64,000 bases of DNA, taken from the NCBI RefSeq assembly GCF_027595985.1, contig NC_073305.1, forward strand, positions 114,648,259-114,712,258. Reading direction: 5' to 3'. Positions 49,101 through 56,602 of the stretch are shown in pieces (the stretch's first letter is position 1; each line of letters starts with the position of its first letter). The notes beneath the pieces were generated by a model, which saw only the letters and a list, made by a program, of their open reading frames with translations, ran no database searches and was not told the origin of the DNA. Both the position numbers and the translations under genes were made by a program. This stretch comes from Sorex araneus (lineage: Eukaryota > Chordata > Mammalia > Eulipotyphla > Soricidae).

Positions 49101-51552
49101 AAAGAAGCCTAAGGAGGCATAGAATTCATAAAGTAAGTGATTCTTAGTATTTGACTTTTATCAGTTTATAATATAAAACTGTTAACATATGGTAGACTAA
49201 TTATCTTATGGTAAGAACAAAATTATGGGAGAGAATGCATGATTTAAAAGGAGAGTGTATATATTTGTATAAAAATAATGAGCATCAACCTCCACCTTAT
49301 GGCATATACAAAAATAAGATACATATCATAGTTATAAAGTAAAAAGTTGGGCTGGAGTGATAGTACAGCGGGTAGGGCATTTGCCTTGCACACAGCTGAC
49401 CTGGGTTTGATTCCCAGCATCCCATATGGTCCCCTGAGGACCGCCAGGAGTGACTCCTGAGTACAAAGCCAGAAGTAACCCCTGAGAATCGCCAGGTGTT
49501 ACCCAAAAAGCGAAAAGGAAAATGTGAAAAGATAAAGCCATAAATCTTTAAAAAGAAAAGAAACAGGAGAAATTTGTGTGATTTAGAAGATGACAAGGGT
49601 TTCTTAGACATGATTCAGAAAATAGTTACCATAAAAAGAAAAAATTAATAAATTTAGACTTCATCAAAATTTAAAACTTAAGCTCATTAAAAGAAATCAT
49701 TTAAAAATTAATAGGCTGACCAACCACTCAGAGGAAAATATTCTTGAAACATGAATAGTTAACTATTAGAAGCAGTTTGAAAAAAAGTCTTGAAGTTCCC
49801 TGGAAAAGCAAATATATACGTATCTACCTTATCAACCAGCAACTAATTCCATTGTTAGGTATTTATCTAGAGGATGAAAACATAAGTTCACAACTGACTT
49901 GTACAAGAATCTTCATAACAACTCAATGTAGCCACCTCAAATTGAAACAGCCTCAGTGTCTACTGGTAAAATGGTATTCCTCAATAAACAAATTGAGGAA
50001 TACTATTGATTAATAACAAGGGGGAAAATGATATATACAACAACATGGGCAAGTGTTTAAAACATATGCTAAGTAAAAATATTTTGTATAAAACCATGTA
50101 TAGTATCTGCTTTCATTTCTAAGAAGTTTTATAATAGGCAGAACCAATGGTAGAAAAGAAAAATCATAGCATCAGGTTCCCTAGGGAAGATGGGACAGGA
50201 AACTTTCTGGTATTATAGTAATAATCTTTTATTGTTATATAGGGGTTTGCACTTCTGAGTGCTGATACAGGTTTGCACATTTAGGAGTATAGTAAAATTA
50301 TATAAGGATCTACATTACATATGTGTGTTTAATTTCTAAAAACTTAGAAAATGTACATCTGTTCAATTCATTGTAAGATTTATCTCAAAAGAAAAAACTA
50401 CAAATAATATTGAACTCTGGTTAATGATATGCCCATTGAAAAGTTTTGTATGAGTTATACAGATATTAGCAAATTATGTTGTGTGCATCAACAATAAATG
50501 ATGGGTAAATGATTTGATCAGATGGATAGTAAACATAAGGGCTGAGGACATAGGCTGATCATTTTTAACTTTTGTGTTTGTCATGGACATTTCAGATATG
50601 AAGACCAGATTTATTAATAACTTTCTCTCCACCATGATGTTTCTAAAATTGTTTTTTTACCATAAATTTTCCAATTAATGTTTTACTTTTCCAGTAGTAA
50701 AAATAATTAGTTGTGTGGTTTTTCTTTAGAACTGCAGCTTAAAAGAACAAACCGGCCAGATACTGATGCAGTCCTCGTTTTTGTGCTGACTATAGGAGTC
50801 ATTATTTGCGTATTTGTGATCTTTGTACTGATTTTCATAATTATAAATTGGTAGGTGGAAGAATGAACGTGAGTCATCACCCTCGATTGGCATCCTGCTC
50901 TTCCCCTCCTCTGTCAAATGAACCCAAATGAATTCACAATGCTTCCTGCCTATGGCTTTAACACTGTCCAACTCCATTCCTCCTGGATTATCCAGTTTAG
51001 GCTAACTCATCTTATAACTTAATTCCCCAGACACAAGAGAACTTTGAAATACAAATTTTACAATTATGTATTATATATAAATAACCATATTTACTACCAA
51101 ATATGATTTTTTTTGACAAATAACTGTTGTCTAGTTGTAATTATAACATCCAGAGACTTGGTTATTGTAGCCTACTAATTATCTAATAATCAATATAACT
51201 AAATGTTTTTGATGCCTTCATGAGTAGGATTTCCTACTTAGTATGTCTGAAGGTTTACCAATGGATCTGTGTCCCCCAATATTTTTTAAAGTGACTAAGG
51301 AATCCCTTCTATACATAAAAATGTAAATATAAATGAAATTCAAGTTTTAATCATATAAATAATCCTTTGTTCTTACATTTCTTTTAATCCTCCAGGGCAG
51401 CCGTCAAAGCTTTCTGGGGGGCAAAATCCTCAAGTACTGAGATACATTCTGATCTGAGTTCAATGAGATATAAAGATTCAGCCTCAATTGACCAATCACC
51501 AGCAGAAATGCCTGCACGTGAAGATGATGCTTTAAGTGAATGGAATGAATGA
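28125..51552 (+). CDS. SPACA1: SPACA1, sperm acrosome membrane-associated protein 1 (7 exons, complete)
   Basis: The CDS is join(28125-28428, 36133-36189, 40583-40684, 41318-41424, 42207-42342, 50730-50850, 51396-51552), giving 327 residues. All introns are GT-AG and phases run 1,1,1,0,1,2. Visible in the product: signal peptide about residues 1-29 ([20 protein letters not shown] start); sequons N31-V-T and N197-D-T; acidic stretch 37-101; luminal cysteines at 116, 120, 133, 140, 147, 153, 170 and 215; membrane helix about 249-274; cytosolic tail from W276 to the DDALSEWNE end. Known for the family: a type I membrane protein of the inner acrosomal membrane and equatorial segment of sperm, needed for acrosome shaping (mouse knockouts are globozoospermic) and implicated in sperm-egg interaction. 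The human protein is about 294 residues; the excess here lies in exon 1. No frameshift or premature stop was seen, so the gene looks functional. Identity is very secure from exons 2-7. Confidence 0.96.
29681..29938 (+). mobile_element. Short L1 3' UTR insertion nested in a SINE, 14-bp target duplication
   Basis: The L1 terminus (TCTGCATTGCAAACCATAAT, GGGATGGGTATTTGGTCATT, GTGATTCAATAAAATAAAA) lies between perfect copies of ACTATTGGGCCACA (29667-29680 and 29939-29952). The duplicated site is itself part of the reverse SINE continuing at 29941, so the L1 entered the SINE. Confidence 0.9.
29941..30118 (-). mobile_element. SOR-type SINE, split by the L1 at 29681-29938
   Basis: GGGCCACACTTGGTGGTACT, AGGGCTTACTCCTGACTGCT and a diverged head end CTTTGTCTCTCCAGCCAGCC. 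Confidence 0.78.
30232..30470 (+). mobile_element. L1 3' UTR fragment
   Basis: TGTATTGCAAACCATAATGC, ATTGTCTGCCACAGAGGCAG, GGTGGAGGGATGTGTGTTTG and GTGATTCAATAGC. A short inverted piece of the L1 terminus (about 30205-30240) precedes it, so this may be a small 5'-inverted insertion. It has no A-tail and runs straight into the next SINE. Confidence 0.75.
30471..30715 (-). mobile_element. Second SOR-related SINE family, reverse
   Basis: TTTGCTCATTGATTTGCTTG, ATTGTGAGACTTGTTGTTAC, TCTCAGTAGCTTGCTGGGC and GAATCGAACCCGGGTCGG (B box complement). Confidence 0.87.
30828..30935 (+). mobile_element. SINE head fused to the extreme L1 terminus
   Basis: A head of the second SINE (CCGGTAGGGCGTTTGCCTTG, B box GGTTTGATTCCTCC, AGAGTATCCCGCCCACAC, AGAGCCTGG) joins GTGATTCAATAAAAAAAAA, the last bases and tail of the local L1 3' UTR. 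It is a second SINE/L1 hybrid besides the one at 13 kb. Confidence 0.7.
30951..31072 (-). mobile_element. L1 3' UTR terminus, reverse
   Basis: GTTCATGATTGTGTTTCAGT, CACCCATCCCTTCATCAGTG and CATTTCCCATCACCAGTGTC are the antisense of the L1 3' UTR. (CT)n follows directly. Confidence 0.75.
31078..31149. repeat. (CT)n microsatellite
   Basis: About 36 CT units in SPACA1 intron 1. Confidence 0.95.
33326..33510 (+). mobile_element. SOR-type SINE, forward
   Basis: GGACTGGATTCATAGTACAA head, B box GAGTTCAATCCCCAGCATC, CCCATACGTCCTCCTGAG, and an A-rich end. Confidence 0.8.
34250..34450. mobile_element. Short hAT-like non-autonomous DNA transposon (tentative)
   Basis: The ends TTCTCATCTGTGGGCC and GATTGAGAAGTACTG are imperfect inverted repeats of the TTCTCAA type common in short mammalian hAT elements. 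The interior repeats GGGGACCATAG/GGGGGCCATGG. No coding capacity. No clear 8-bp target duplication was found. Confidence 0.4.
34839..35380 (-). mobile_element. L1 3' UTR insertion with 13-bp target duplication
   Basis: CTCAAAACTGCTA flanks both ends (34826-34838 and 35381-35393). On the minus strand the element runs through CTCAGCAATGAAAAGAAATT, CCTTTTCAGCAGGCCTGA and the G-rich terminus to an interrupted A-tail. Confidence 0.9.
36133..36189 (+). CDS. SPACA1: SPACA1 exon 2 (residues 102-120)
   Basis: A 57-nt exon between acceptor ATGTTTAG and donor GTAAGT, phase 1 at both ends. It encodes [12 protein letters not shown], matching the start of the SPACA1 cysteine-rich luminal domain and giving C116 and C120. 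It is too short to be found by ORF length; it was placed by phase and by family similarity. Confidence 0.93.
36347..36372. repeat. Perfect 11-bp hairpin just after SPACA1 exon 2
   Basis: ATGGTAGTTAG and CTAACTACCAT with a 4-nt T loop, 158 nt downstream of the exon 2 donor. An A/T direct-repeat patch (AAATTTTAATTTTAATA twice) follows. Confidence 0.85.
37130..37300 (+). mobile_element. SOR-type SINE, heavily diverged (tentative)
   Basis: GCTGTCAGAGAGATAGTACA resembles a SINE head, and ATCTCTGGTGACTCCTGAA the middle. The rest is unclear. Confidence 0.4.
38637..38949 (+). mobile_element. L1 3' UTR insertion with 18-bp target duplication
   Basis: AGAAATTCACAATCTCAA is repeated perfectly at 38619-38636 and 38950-38967. 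The body holds GAACACAATGGCCACTCAAC, a G-rich tract, GGGCACTGGTGAAGGGATGG and a mixed A-tail. It is a close relative of the copy at 10274-10954. Confidence 0.92.
39007..39177 (-). mobile_element. SOR-type SINE, reverse
   Basis: CACACCTTGTGGTGCTCAGG, ACTCTGTGCTCAGTGGGCAT and GTACTATCTGTCCAGCATC. The flanks ATCAGAATTTGTGCTT and ATCAGAACTTGCATTT look like an aged target duplication. Confidence 0.83.
39468..39790 (+). mobile_element. Old L1 3' end
   Basis: AATATAGATGAGACTATGTG, GATCTCTCTTCCATGAGAAA, TTTGTGGTCTCCAAGTGGAG and AGATAAGGGAGTTCTGGGGA follow the L1 ORF2-end and 3' UTR order. Confidence 0.6.
40583..40684 (+). CDS. SPACA1: SPACA1 exon 3 (residues 121-154)
   Basis: A 102-nt exon after acceptor TATCAAAG and before donor GTGAGT, phase 1 at both ends. 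It encodes [15 protein letters not shown] and then [13 protein letters not shown], the most conserved part of the family. Cysteines 133, 140, 147 and 153 lie here. Confidence 0.96.
41097..41175 (-). mobile_element. SOR-type SINE fragment
   Basis: GGGACCATATGGGATGCTAG and GATCAAACCTGGGTTGGCTG are the reverse of the SINE B-box half. TGTGGTATTCTCTACC after it nearly repeats TATGGTATTCTCTGCA before it, possibly a target duplication. It lies in SPACA1 intron 3. Confidence 0.65.
41318..41424 (+). CDS. SPACA1: SPACA1 exon 4 (residues 155-190)
   Basis: A 107-nt exon. The acceptor is a T-run followed by CAAAG; the first two G complete the Trp155 codon, and the donor is GTGAGT at phase 0. It encodes [19 protein letters not shown] and on to RADQ, including C170. 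Intron 3, just upstream, is only 633 bp. Confidence 0.96.
41560..41702 (-). mobile_element. SOR-type SINE, reverse, in SPACA1 intron 4
   Basis: GGCACACCCAAAGTGCTCAG, GCTCTGTGTTCAGGGATCC, GGGGGATCGAACCCAGGTAA and CTATTGCTCTGGTCCT. Confidence 0.78.
42207..42342 (+). CDS. SPACA1: SPACA1 exon 5 (residues 191-235)
   Basis: A 136-nt exon from acceptor TTTTAAATAG to donor GTAAGT. It encodes [14 protein letters not shown] and then [12 protein letters not shown] and FTVYTSN. It carries a possible glycosylation site at N197 (NDT) and the last luminal cysteine, C215. Exon end phase is 1. Confidence 0.95.
43806..43955 (+). mobile_element. SOR-type SINE, forward, B box deleted
   Basis: GGGTTGGAGAGGGTGCAGCA head and CTTGCATGCAGCTGACCC pass directly to ACATACGGTCCCCTGAGCAT, so the B box region is missing. 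It ends CAGGTGTGACCCAAAC. Confidence 0.8.
44322..44475 (+). mobile_element. SOR-type SINE, forward, headless
   Basis: CCAGGGCGTAAGATACTTGC, GTTTCAATCTCTGGCATC and GGTGATCCCTGAGCAGAGAG, ending CCAAGTGTTGCCCTAAAAC. Confidence 0.75.
44620..46230 (-). pseudogene. Unrecognised block with protein-like segments (possible retrocopy)
   Basis: Minus-strand frames of 60-110 codons follow one another with frame changes and stops. They read as ordinary globular protein, for example [37 protein letters not shown] and [19 protein letters not shown]-run at about 44540 could be the complement of a poly-A tail, which would fit a decayed processed pseudogene, but I recognise no parent. Equally it could be an unnamed mobile element next to the LTR at 46.4 kb. 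No function is claimed. Confidence 0.3.
46375..46835 (+). mobile_element. Endogenous-retrovirus LTR, forward, diverged
   Basis: CTAGCAACAGATCTGGCAG, a TATA-like AAACCTTAAAAACAGC, AATAAA at 46770-46775 and a GTCTTTGCTTCACTATCAG U5-like stretch. These match the order in the 18-kb LTR (TAGCAACGGACTT, AAACCCTATAAAAGAC, AATAAAATCTCTTACTTCAC). No internal retroviral gene is recognisable. Confidence 0.55.
47016..47178 (-). mobile_element. SOR-type SINE, reverse
   Basis: TTTTGGGGCCACACCTGGCA, GTGCTCAGGGCTTACTATTG and GTACTATCTCTTTACCTCC. Confidence 0.8.
47187..47337 (-). mobile_element. SOR-type SINE, reverse, in tandem with the previous one
   Basis: ACACTTGGCAGTGCTCAGGG, GGGGAACAAACCTGAGTTGA and TGTACTATCTCTCCAGCCTC. 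Two same-orientation SINEs stand 8 bp apart. Confidence 0.8.
47352..47880 (+). repeat. Ancient mammalian interspersed repeat with purine-rich insert
   Basis: GATTAAATTTTATCCCCC start, TGTCTGGTGTCCTTATAAGA, CTCAAGAACTGAGAGACAAT and TTCTAGGAACTAATACAA end follow a widespread old mammalian repeat that I can recognise but not name safely. A GA-rich expansion at about 47538-47638 replaces part of its middle. Confidence 0.5.
47985..48122 (-). mobile_element. SOR-type SINE, reverse, diverged
   Basis: ACCACACCCAGCTGTGATCA and GAGATCAAACCCGGTTGGAC, with a (CTC)n-like stretch on its tail side (47960-47998). Confidence 0.72.
48128..48302 (-). mobile_element. SOR-type SINE, reverse
   Basis: GGGGCACATCTGGCAATGCT, TTTACTCCTGGTTCTGCACT, GGGATGCCAAGGATAGTACC and CCCTGTACTAGCCC. 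The tail side is (TTG)/(GTG) rich. Confidence 0.75.
48404..48590 (+). mobile_element. SOR-type SINE, forward, with target duplication
   Basis: GGACTGGAGTGATGGGATAG head, B box CAGGTTTGATTCCCAGCATC, CCATATGGTCCCCTGAGCAC and GGTGTGACCCTAAAAGC. AAGAAGATGCTTTT before it and AAGAAGATCCTTTT after it form the duplication. Confidence 0.9.
49348..49520 (+). mobile_element. SOR-type SINE, forward, well preserved
   Basis: GGGCTGGAGTGATAGTACAG, GGGTTTGATTCCCAGCATCC, CCATATGGTCCCCTGAGGAC and GTTACCCAAAAAGCG. Confidence 0.9.
49770..50400 (+). mobile_element. Old L1 3' end
   Basis: CAACCAGCAACTAATTCCAT, AGCCTCAGTGTCTACTGG, ACATGGGCAAGTGTTTAAAA and TTAAAACTTAAGCTC-like flanks follow an old L1 ORF2 end. The frame is lost. 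Confidence 0.6.
50730..50850 (+). CDS. SPACA1: SPACA1 exon 6, membrane helix (residues 236-275)
   Basis: A 121-nt exon after acceptor TTCTTTAG and before donor GTAGGT. A short basic juxtamembrane run (LKRTNRPD) precedes about 26 hydrophobic residues ([18 protein letters not shown] and on to IIIN), the single transmembrane segment of this type I protein. It follows the 8.4-kb intron 5. Confidence 0.96.
51396..51552 (+). CDS. SPACA1: SPACA1 exon 7, cytosolic tail and stop (residues 276-327)
   Basis: Starts after acceptor AATCCTCCAG; the first G completes Trp276. It encodes [11 protein letters not shown], then a Ser-rich stretch containing MRYKDSAS, and ends DDALSEWNE with TGA at 51550-51552. 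The conserved C-terminus shows that the reading frame is intact to the end. Confidence 0.96.
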
Positions 51553-51650
51553 TGGATGAATGCTATATAACAAATTACAGAAGATTAGAGAATATCAGAT
51601 TTCTTATTATAAAATAAAATATATAATAAATTACTTTAATAAAATGGTGA
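51553..51650 (+). terminator. SPACA1: SPACA1 3' UTR with three AATAAA polyadenylation signals
   Basis: AATAAA hexamers occur at 51613-51618, 51625-51630 and 51638-51643, 60-90 nt after the stop codon. A G/T-rich stretch (GGTGAGTG, then TGTGGTGG further on) follows and could serve as the downstream element. The 3' UTR is therefore probably only about 100 nt. Confidence 0.7.
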
Positions 51651-52305
51651 GTGATTTACTATAGTCTGAAGGTAAGGAATGTAAGAAAAGGGCTGTTTTA
51701 ATGAATACATCTTTGTGGTGGAATTTTCTCAGTTTTCACTATTTCAGATAATCACTTTGTGTGTCTGTGTCTGTGTGTGTCGGGGGGGTATAATATTTAT
51801 CTAAAGACACTACCACGAATACTTCCAAACACACTTTTGGTCATGTCAATCACTTCTAAGGTAAGTTACTTGTTCTAACCGAAATAAGAAAAATATAACA
51901 TTAAAGATATGTTGCTTATTTGATTTTATCCCCTCTAAGAGTACTGGATTAAGCTTGCTTTAAAAAATCATACTTTGGGATCTCTACAAGGACATGAGAC
52001 ACACAAAGCATCACTGTAAGATATGAAACAGTAATAATAACAACCAATACTTAGTGACTCCTATGCCTTAGGCATTCCTCAAAGCTTTTTACATAGTTTG
52101 GGGCAATTGTGATGGTATAGGAAATATGTAAGGAATAGCTGGAGAAATGGAGTGTCTGGAACCTCCCACATGCAAGGTACAAGCTTTGACTAAGTAACAC
52201 CCCTGATCCACATTACAAAAATGATGAATTAAGAACTTTAGAATAGTCAGGGGTATGGTGCTGCCAATAGGTCAACCTGTACCTACGAGGCAAGTGCATA
52301 AGCAA
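51651..52305. other. Immediate 3' flank of SPACA1
   Basis: No second gene recognised. A short (TG)n-like patch with a G-run lies at 51759-51788, and a very diverged SINE-like stretch near 52130-52210 could not be supported. Confidence 0.5.
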
Positions 52306-53620
52306 CCTTAAGGTGCCTTCAGGCTTCCTGATACTCCAAAATTGCTGCTGTGCCTTTGGCCGGACCCCAACAACTTGGGACCAAGTTTACCAAGAAATTA
52401 AACGGCCAAAAGTTTGGTATGTGGAAGGGGAGCCATGCCCACAAACCACCACTGGCTCAGCTATACAAGCTCACTTATTAGCCTTATTTCAGAGACCCAT
52501 AGATAAATCTTAAAAGAGATCAAAAGCCACAGTTAAACTCGCACATGGCTGAACAGACTGGTGCAGGTTGGCCTGTGTCTGCCCAAGCGGAGGCTCCAAC
52601 ATCCACTTGCTTCCACAATCCAAAATCACTGCCATACCCCGTACTGACTCCACCATCTCAGGACAAACCTCACCAAGATATATACCACTGAAAATTTGGG
52701 TATGCGGGTTTTATGACTGAAATCTCCGTGAAACCCCGGCTTTCACGGAGTTCGGGTGGGCTATCTCCCCCTACTTTCCAATACACATGGAAGCACTTGC
52801 AGTCACCCCCATGAACCAATTCCAGCGCCATCCTGTAAACTCTATTACTGGCCTTGCTTCAGAGACCCATAAATAAATCTTGAAGGAGATCAAAAACCAG
52901 AGACACAGCAGCAAGTTCCAGAAGACACCCCAGAGCCAGAGATCTCTCCAGGCCCCATATCAAACCAATTGCACTGGGACACCCCAAATGGAGTAGGTTC
53001 GGTCTCCCTGCCTACTCCAGATGGAATCCCATCGACCAGGAGCTTCCACAAACAAGACTCAAGTATTCGCGTTCCAGGACTAAATTTCCATGCCACATAG
53101 TGGCAGAGGCGCTGGACTGTCCCTACACGACTCCCCACCCGCTCCAGCCTAGCTGTCACACCCACAATGTGCCTCTAGGCGCCATCTTAGCACACCAACA
53201 GCTCTGGTCCAGAGACACCCAGTTGAATCCTAAAATTATTAGTGACCTGCAGAAATGTCTCTGGAACCCAATCAAAATCATATACAATCTGGGATTGCAG
53301 AAGTGCACAGCCATGACACCCATAACATTCAAAACGAGCAAGAGACAATATATGCTCTAGCATCTGCCCCTGGCAGGCAGGTTTGAATGGTGGTGGGAAA
53401 ATTTGAGCAAAACATAATGCTCAAAAGTAGAGAGAGAGTACTGGGGAGATTGTCTGCCATGGAGGCAGGGTGAGGACTAGGATACGGGAGGGGAAATATA
53501 CTAGGGACACTGGTGGTAGAAAGTGTGCCCTGATGGAGGGATGGGTTTTTGATCATTGTTCGGCTGAATCTCGAACATGAAATCTTTGCAACCGTATCTC
53601 ATGGTGATTCATCTTAACAA
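52306..53620 (+). mobile_element. Composite retroposon copy C (tandem monomers, modules, L1-like tail)
   Basis: It starts with two tandem units about 370 bp apart, each ending in a TTCAGAGACCCATA block (AGAGACCCAT at 52491 and 52861). A GC-richer module follows (GGTTCGGTCTCCCTGCC), then GCTGTCACACCCACAATGTG, then an L1 3' UTR-like terminus (ATTGTCTGCCATGGAGGCAG, GGAGGGATGGGTTTTTGATC, CTCATGGTGATTCAT). It is a diverged inverted relative of 54344-55626. It contains no open frame of note. Confidence 0.75.
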
Positions 53621-53624
53621 AAAA

Positions 53625-53692
53625 AGTAATGTGTAGTTCATGCCCAATTCAATCAGCTTAATCAATGGCTGAATAAATAGCAGCTCTCCTAC
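53625..53692 (+). repeat. 68-bp arm of an inverted repeat (left)
   Basis: The sequence from GTAATGTGTAGTTCATGC to GCAGCTCTCCTAC is the near-perfect reverse complement of 54354-54421, differing at only a few positions. It lies just outside the L1-like tail of copy C. Confidence 0.9.
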
Positions 53693-53935
53693 AGTGGTAG
53701 AACATTTGCCTTGCATGCAGCCAACCTGGGTTCAATTCCTCTGCCCCTCTCGGAGAGCTTGGCAAGCTATTATGAGTATCTTGCCTGCATGGCAGAGCCT
53801 GGTAAGCTACCCGTGGTGTATTTGATATGCCAAAAACAGTAACAAGTCTCACAATGGAGACGTTACTGTTGCCTGCTTGAGCAAATCAATGAGCAATGGG
53901 ATGAAAGTGATACAATGATACAGTGATACTTCTAC
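53684..53935 (+). mobile_element. Second SOR-related SINE family, forward, full length
   Basis: B box GGGTTCAATTCCTCTGCCC, AGAGCCTGGTAAGCTACCCG, GCCAAAAACAGTAACAAGTC, GGAGACGTTACTG, and an end of short GTGATACA repeats. It sits in the loop between the two composite copies. Confidence 0.88.
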
Positions 53936-54343
53936 ATTTTTAAAAAAAGAATGATCATTGATGAGTACCTTCATTGTGCTTAGTATGCAGTATTTCAAAG
54001 TCAGGATATTTATTTTTCTGAACATCAAAATTGCCTCTTTTTGTTTGTTTTGAGTGAATAGACAACATAAATTTATTTCTTAGTGTTGTAAGAATTAAGG
54101 GGAGATTCTAGATCATTATCATTATATGCTATAAAATACTATTAGAGCTCATAATTACAAATTTGAGAGGTATCAATTAAGTAAGCTATCTCATTATATG
54201 TAACAGCAAATGTCAAGAAATGCACATTAAGAATGGTTCCCTTTTAAAAATCTTCCTTTGACCTTCATTGTTTTAGCACCACCTTGATGGAATTATGTGA
54301 AACCATTCTACTCCCAAGACCAGAAATTAATATCAAATTCTTT

Positions 54344-55626
54344 TTTTTTAATGTAGGAGTTACTGCTATTTATTCAGCCATTGATTAAGCTGATTGAATT
54401 GAGCATGAACATCACATTACTATTTTTTTAATTCACAATGTTAATTTTACTTTATTATTTTCCCCCTTTTTATTGATTCACCGTGAGATACAGCTACAAA
54501 GCTTTCATATTTGAGCTTTGGTCATACAATCATCAAACACCCATCTCTTCACCAGTGCACATTTTTCACCACCCCAATCCCCAGTATTCCCCCCCACTCT
54601 ACCCCACCCGGTTCCAACCCTTACCCCTGTCCGTGTGGCAGACAATTTCCCCCATACTCTCTACTTTGGTTACATTCAATATTTTGACACCAGTCCCACA
54701 ACCACGCAAACCTGCTGAAAAGGCAATTTTGTATTGCTTGCTATGGATAGAATATAGTGTCCAGGAAATTCTGTGTTGTTCTCTTTTGGGAGCTTCAGTT
54801 TATGGTCTCTAAATCTTGGCCGTTGATGAGATTACATGGCACCAGGGGCAGTTTGTGGGTGTGATTGCCAAGGTACTGGAGAACTGGGGACCTCCCAGTC
54901 TAAGTGGACTTAGAATCTCAATCATGGGTTCCCACTTACCTGGGTTTTTCTTCAGTCTGCTCGTGGGTGAGGATCGTCCCCTCTTGGATGAGGATCATCT
55001 GAGCATATGGAGAGTGGCCTTGGATGGTAACAGTTGGGTTCTGGAAGTTTTCAGCTGCCGGGATTCTGCTTGGTCAGGGAGAGAAACTCAACCCGCCCCC
55101 ACTTTGAGGTGCCCCAGTGAAGACATCCTGCACTTCTCACTGGGTTCTGGAAGTTGGTGACTGCTGGGGTTTTTAGGGGACAGGCAGAGGTTTGAAGCTG
55201 CCCCCATCTGAGGCATCCCAGTGAATTTGGCTTGGCTTAAAGTTTTGGAGTCAACTCACAGTAAGCTGCTTAGTCTGGAGATTCTTTTGTGTGTCTTTGG
55301 ATCATGGCCCTTGTTTCCATCTTTTCTAGAAAAATAAATTATTAGCATATGTCCTGCAGGGTGTGCCTGCTCACCTGTATTTCTTCACACTGGCACTAAC
55401 TGCATCTCTTGATCTCTTTTGAGAGTTCTGGGTCTCTGAAATAAGGCCAATAAATGAGCTTATATAGCTGAGCCTGAGGTGGTTTATGGGTGTGGCTCCC
55501 ACATCCCTAACTTTTGGCCATTTAATTTCTTGGTAAACTTGGCCCCAAGTTGTTGAGATCTGTCCAAAGGCACAGTGGCAATTTTGGCGTATCTGGAAGG
55601 CTGAAGGTACCATCAGCCTGCTGATG
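54344..55626 (-). mobile_element. Composite retroposon copy D, with extra 3' flank and target duplication
   Basis: On the minus strand it runs: monomer end (CCTTATTTCAGAGACCCAG), module with GGGTTGAGTTTCTCTCCCTG, middle module CACACCCACAAACTGCCCCT with AGAGACCATAAACTG, L1-like 3' UTR, first A-rich tail, the 68-bp segment, and a second short A-tail. ATATCAAATTCTTT (54330-54343) and ATATCAAGTTCTTT (55627-55640) look like its target duplication. Tail, extra segment and second tail together suggest a 3' transduction. Confidence 0.75.
54354..54421 (-). repeat. 68-bp arm of an inverted repeat (right)
   Basis: Reverse complement of 53625-53692 at roughly 90-95% by eye, which is higher than the similarity of the neighbouring composite copies. 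It lies between two A-rich tails of copy D. Confidence 0.9.
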
Positions 55627-55640
55627 ATATCAAGTTCTTT

Positions 55641-56540
55641 GACCAGAATTGACAATAAAGTAAATTATAATATGTCCCAGTTTTCTGTGAAGTCACTCCA
55701 AGTCTCATAAAGACCCTCTGTCACTTACTTTTGAACACAGTTGGTTGGAGGGATCTCTCCCTGACAAGGTCTATGAGTTCTCCATTGTATGCCATAAAGA
55801 TTAATGAGGCCAGTTATTTCCTTCTCCAGGAAGACAAGCCAGAGGCATCATATTTCCAACTGCTGCTAAATTTCAGCTATTATATTTCCCAATCACAAAA
55901 TATTTACTGCTAAATTCTTGAAGTTAGCATCTGGATCAGGAGATAAAGCCATGCAAACACGTATCAAGAAGTACTCCCTTTGGATCCCAAGGCACTGATC
56001 TTTATACTCACACAACAGGAGGATTTTGTGAAGTGTTAAGAGAATACCCTTGTCACTAAAAGAATGCAACTGAATATTCATTTATTTCCTTTAGGTTAGG
56101 TATTGTACTAGGTACTTTTAATACAATTTGAAGAAGAAGAAAGGATTTTCTTAATTTTGGAGTTTGTTATTTACTAAGAAACATGTTAAAATTAACTGGG
56201 GTGAATATATTGAGGGAAACGTGTAACTTCTGGTGAAATTTAGTAAGGGAAATGACACATGTCTGAATAGGATTACTCTGGTTAAAGGGGGGAGGAGTGT
56301 AAGGCTGAAGGAAGAGCAAGCATGAATGCTCTGAGTCGAGAAGGAACATGACGGGCAGAGGTTTTGCTCCCTGGTTCAGTGCTTGTCTTGCACTGTGAGG
56401 TCCTGATTCAATATCCAGCACCACATCAAAGGAGAGGTAAAGAGGATCTTAACATCTGAGAGGGCTTACTAAGTTCAAGTGTAGCAAAGGGGTAAATAGT
56501 AAAAGATGTCACTGTGGATATAGGCAGATGAGGTGCAGGT
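55641..56540. other. Unclassified intergenic DNA
   Basis: No gene recognised. A weak SINE-like stretch (CTTGTCTTGCACTGTGAGG, GATTCAATATCCAGCACC) lies near 56345-56430. Confidence 0.45.
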
Positions 56541-56541
56541 C

Positions 56542-56599
<58 letters not shown>
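56541..56599. repeat. (TG)n microsatellite
   Basis: About 30 TG units, nearly uninterrupted. Confidence 0.95.

Positions 56600-56602
<3 letters not shown>

Larger units (their letters stand above)
42343..50729 (+). other. SPACA1: SPACA1 intron 5 (8.4 kb)
   Basis: GTAAGT donor to TTCTTTAG acceptor. Its repeats, an LTR and an unrecognised protein-like block are listed separately. An (AT)n run lies at 42743-42786 and a (TTG)n run at about 43448-43500. Nothing recognised at 42790-43440, 48600-49340 or 50400-50729. Confidence 0.9.
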
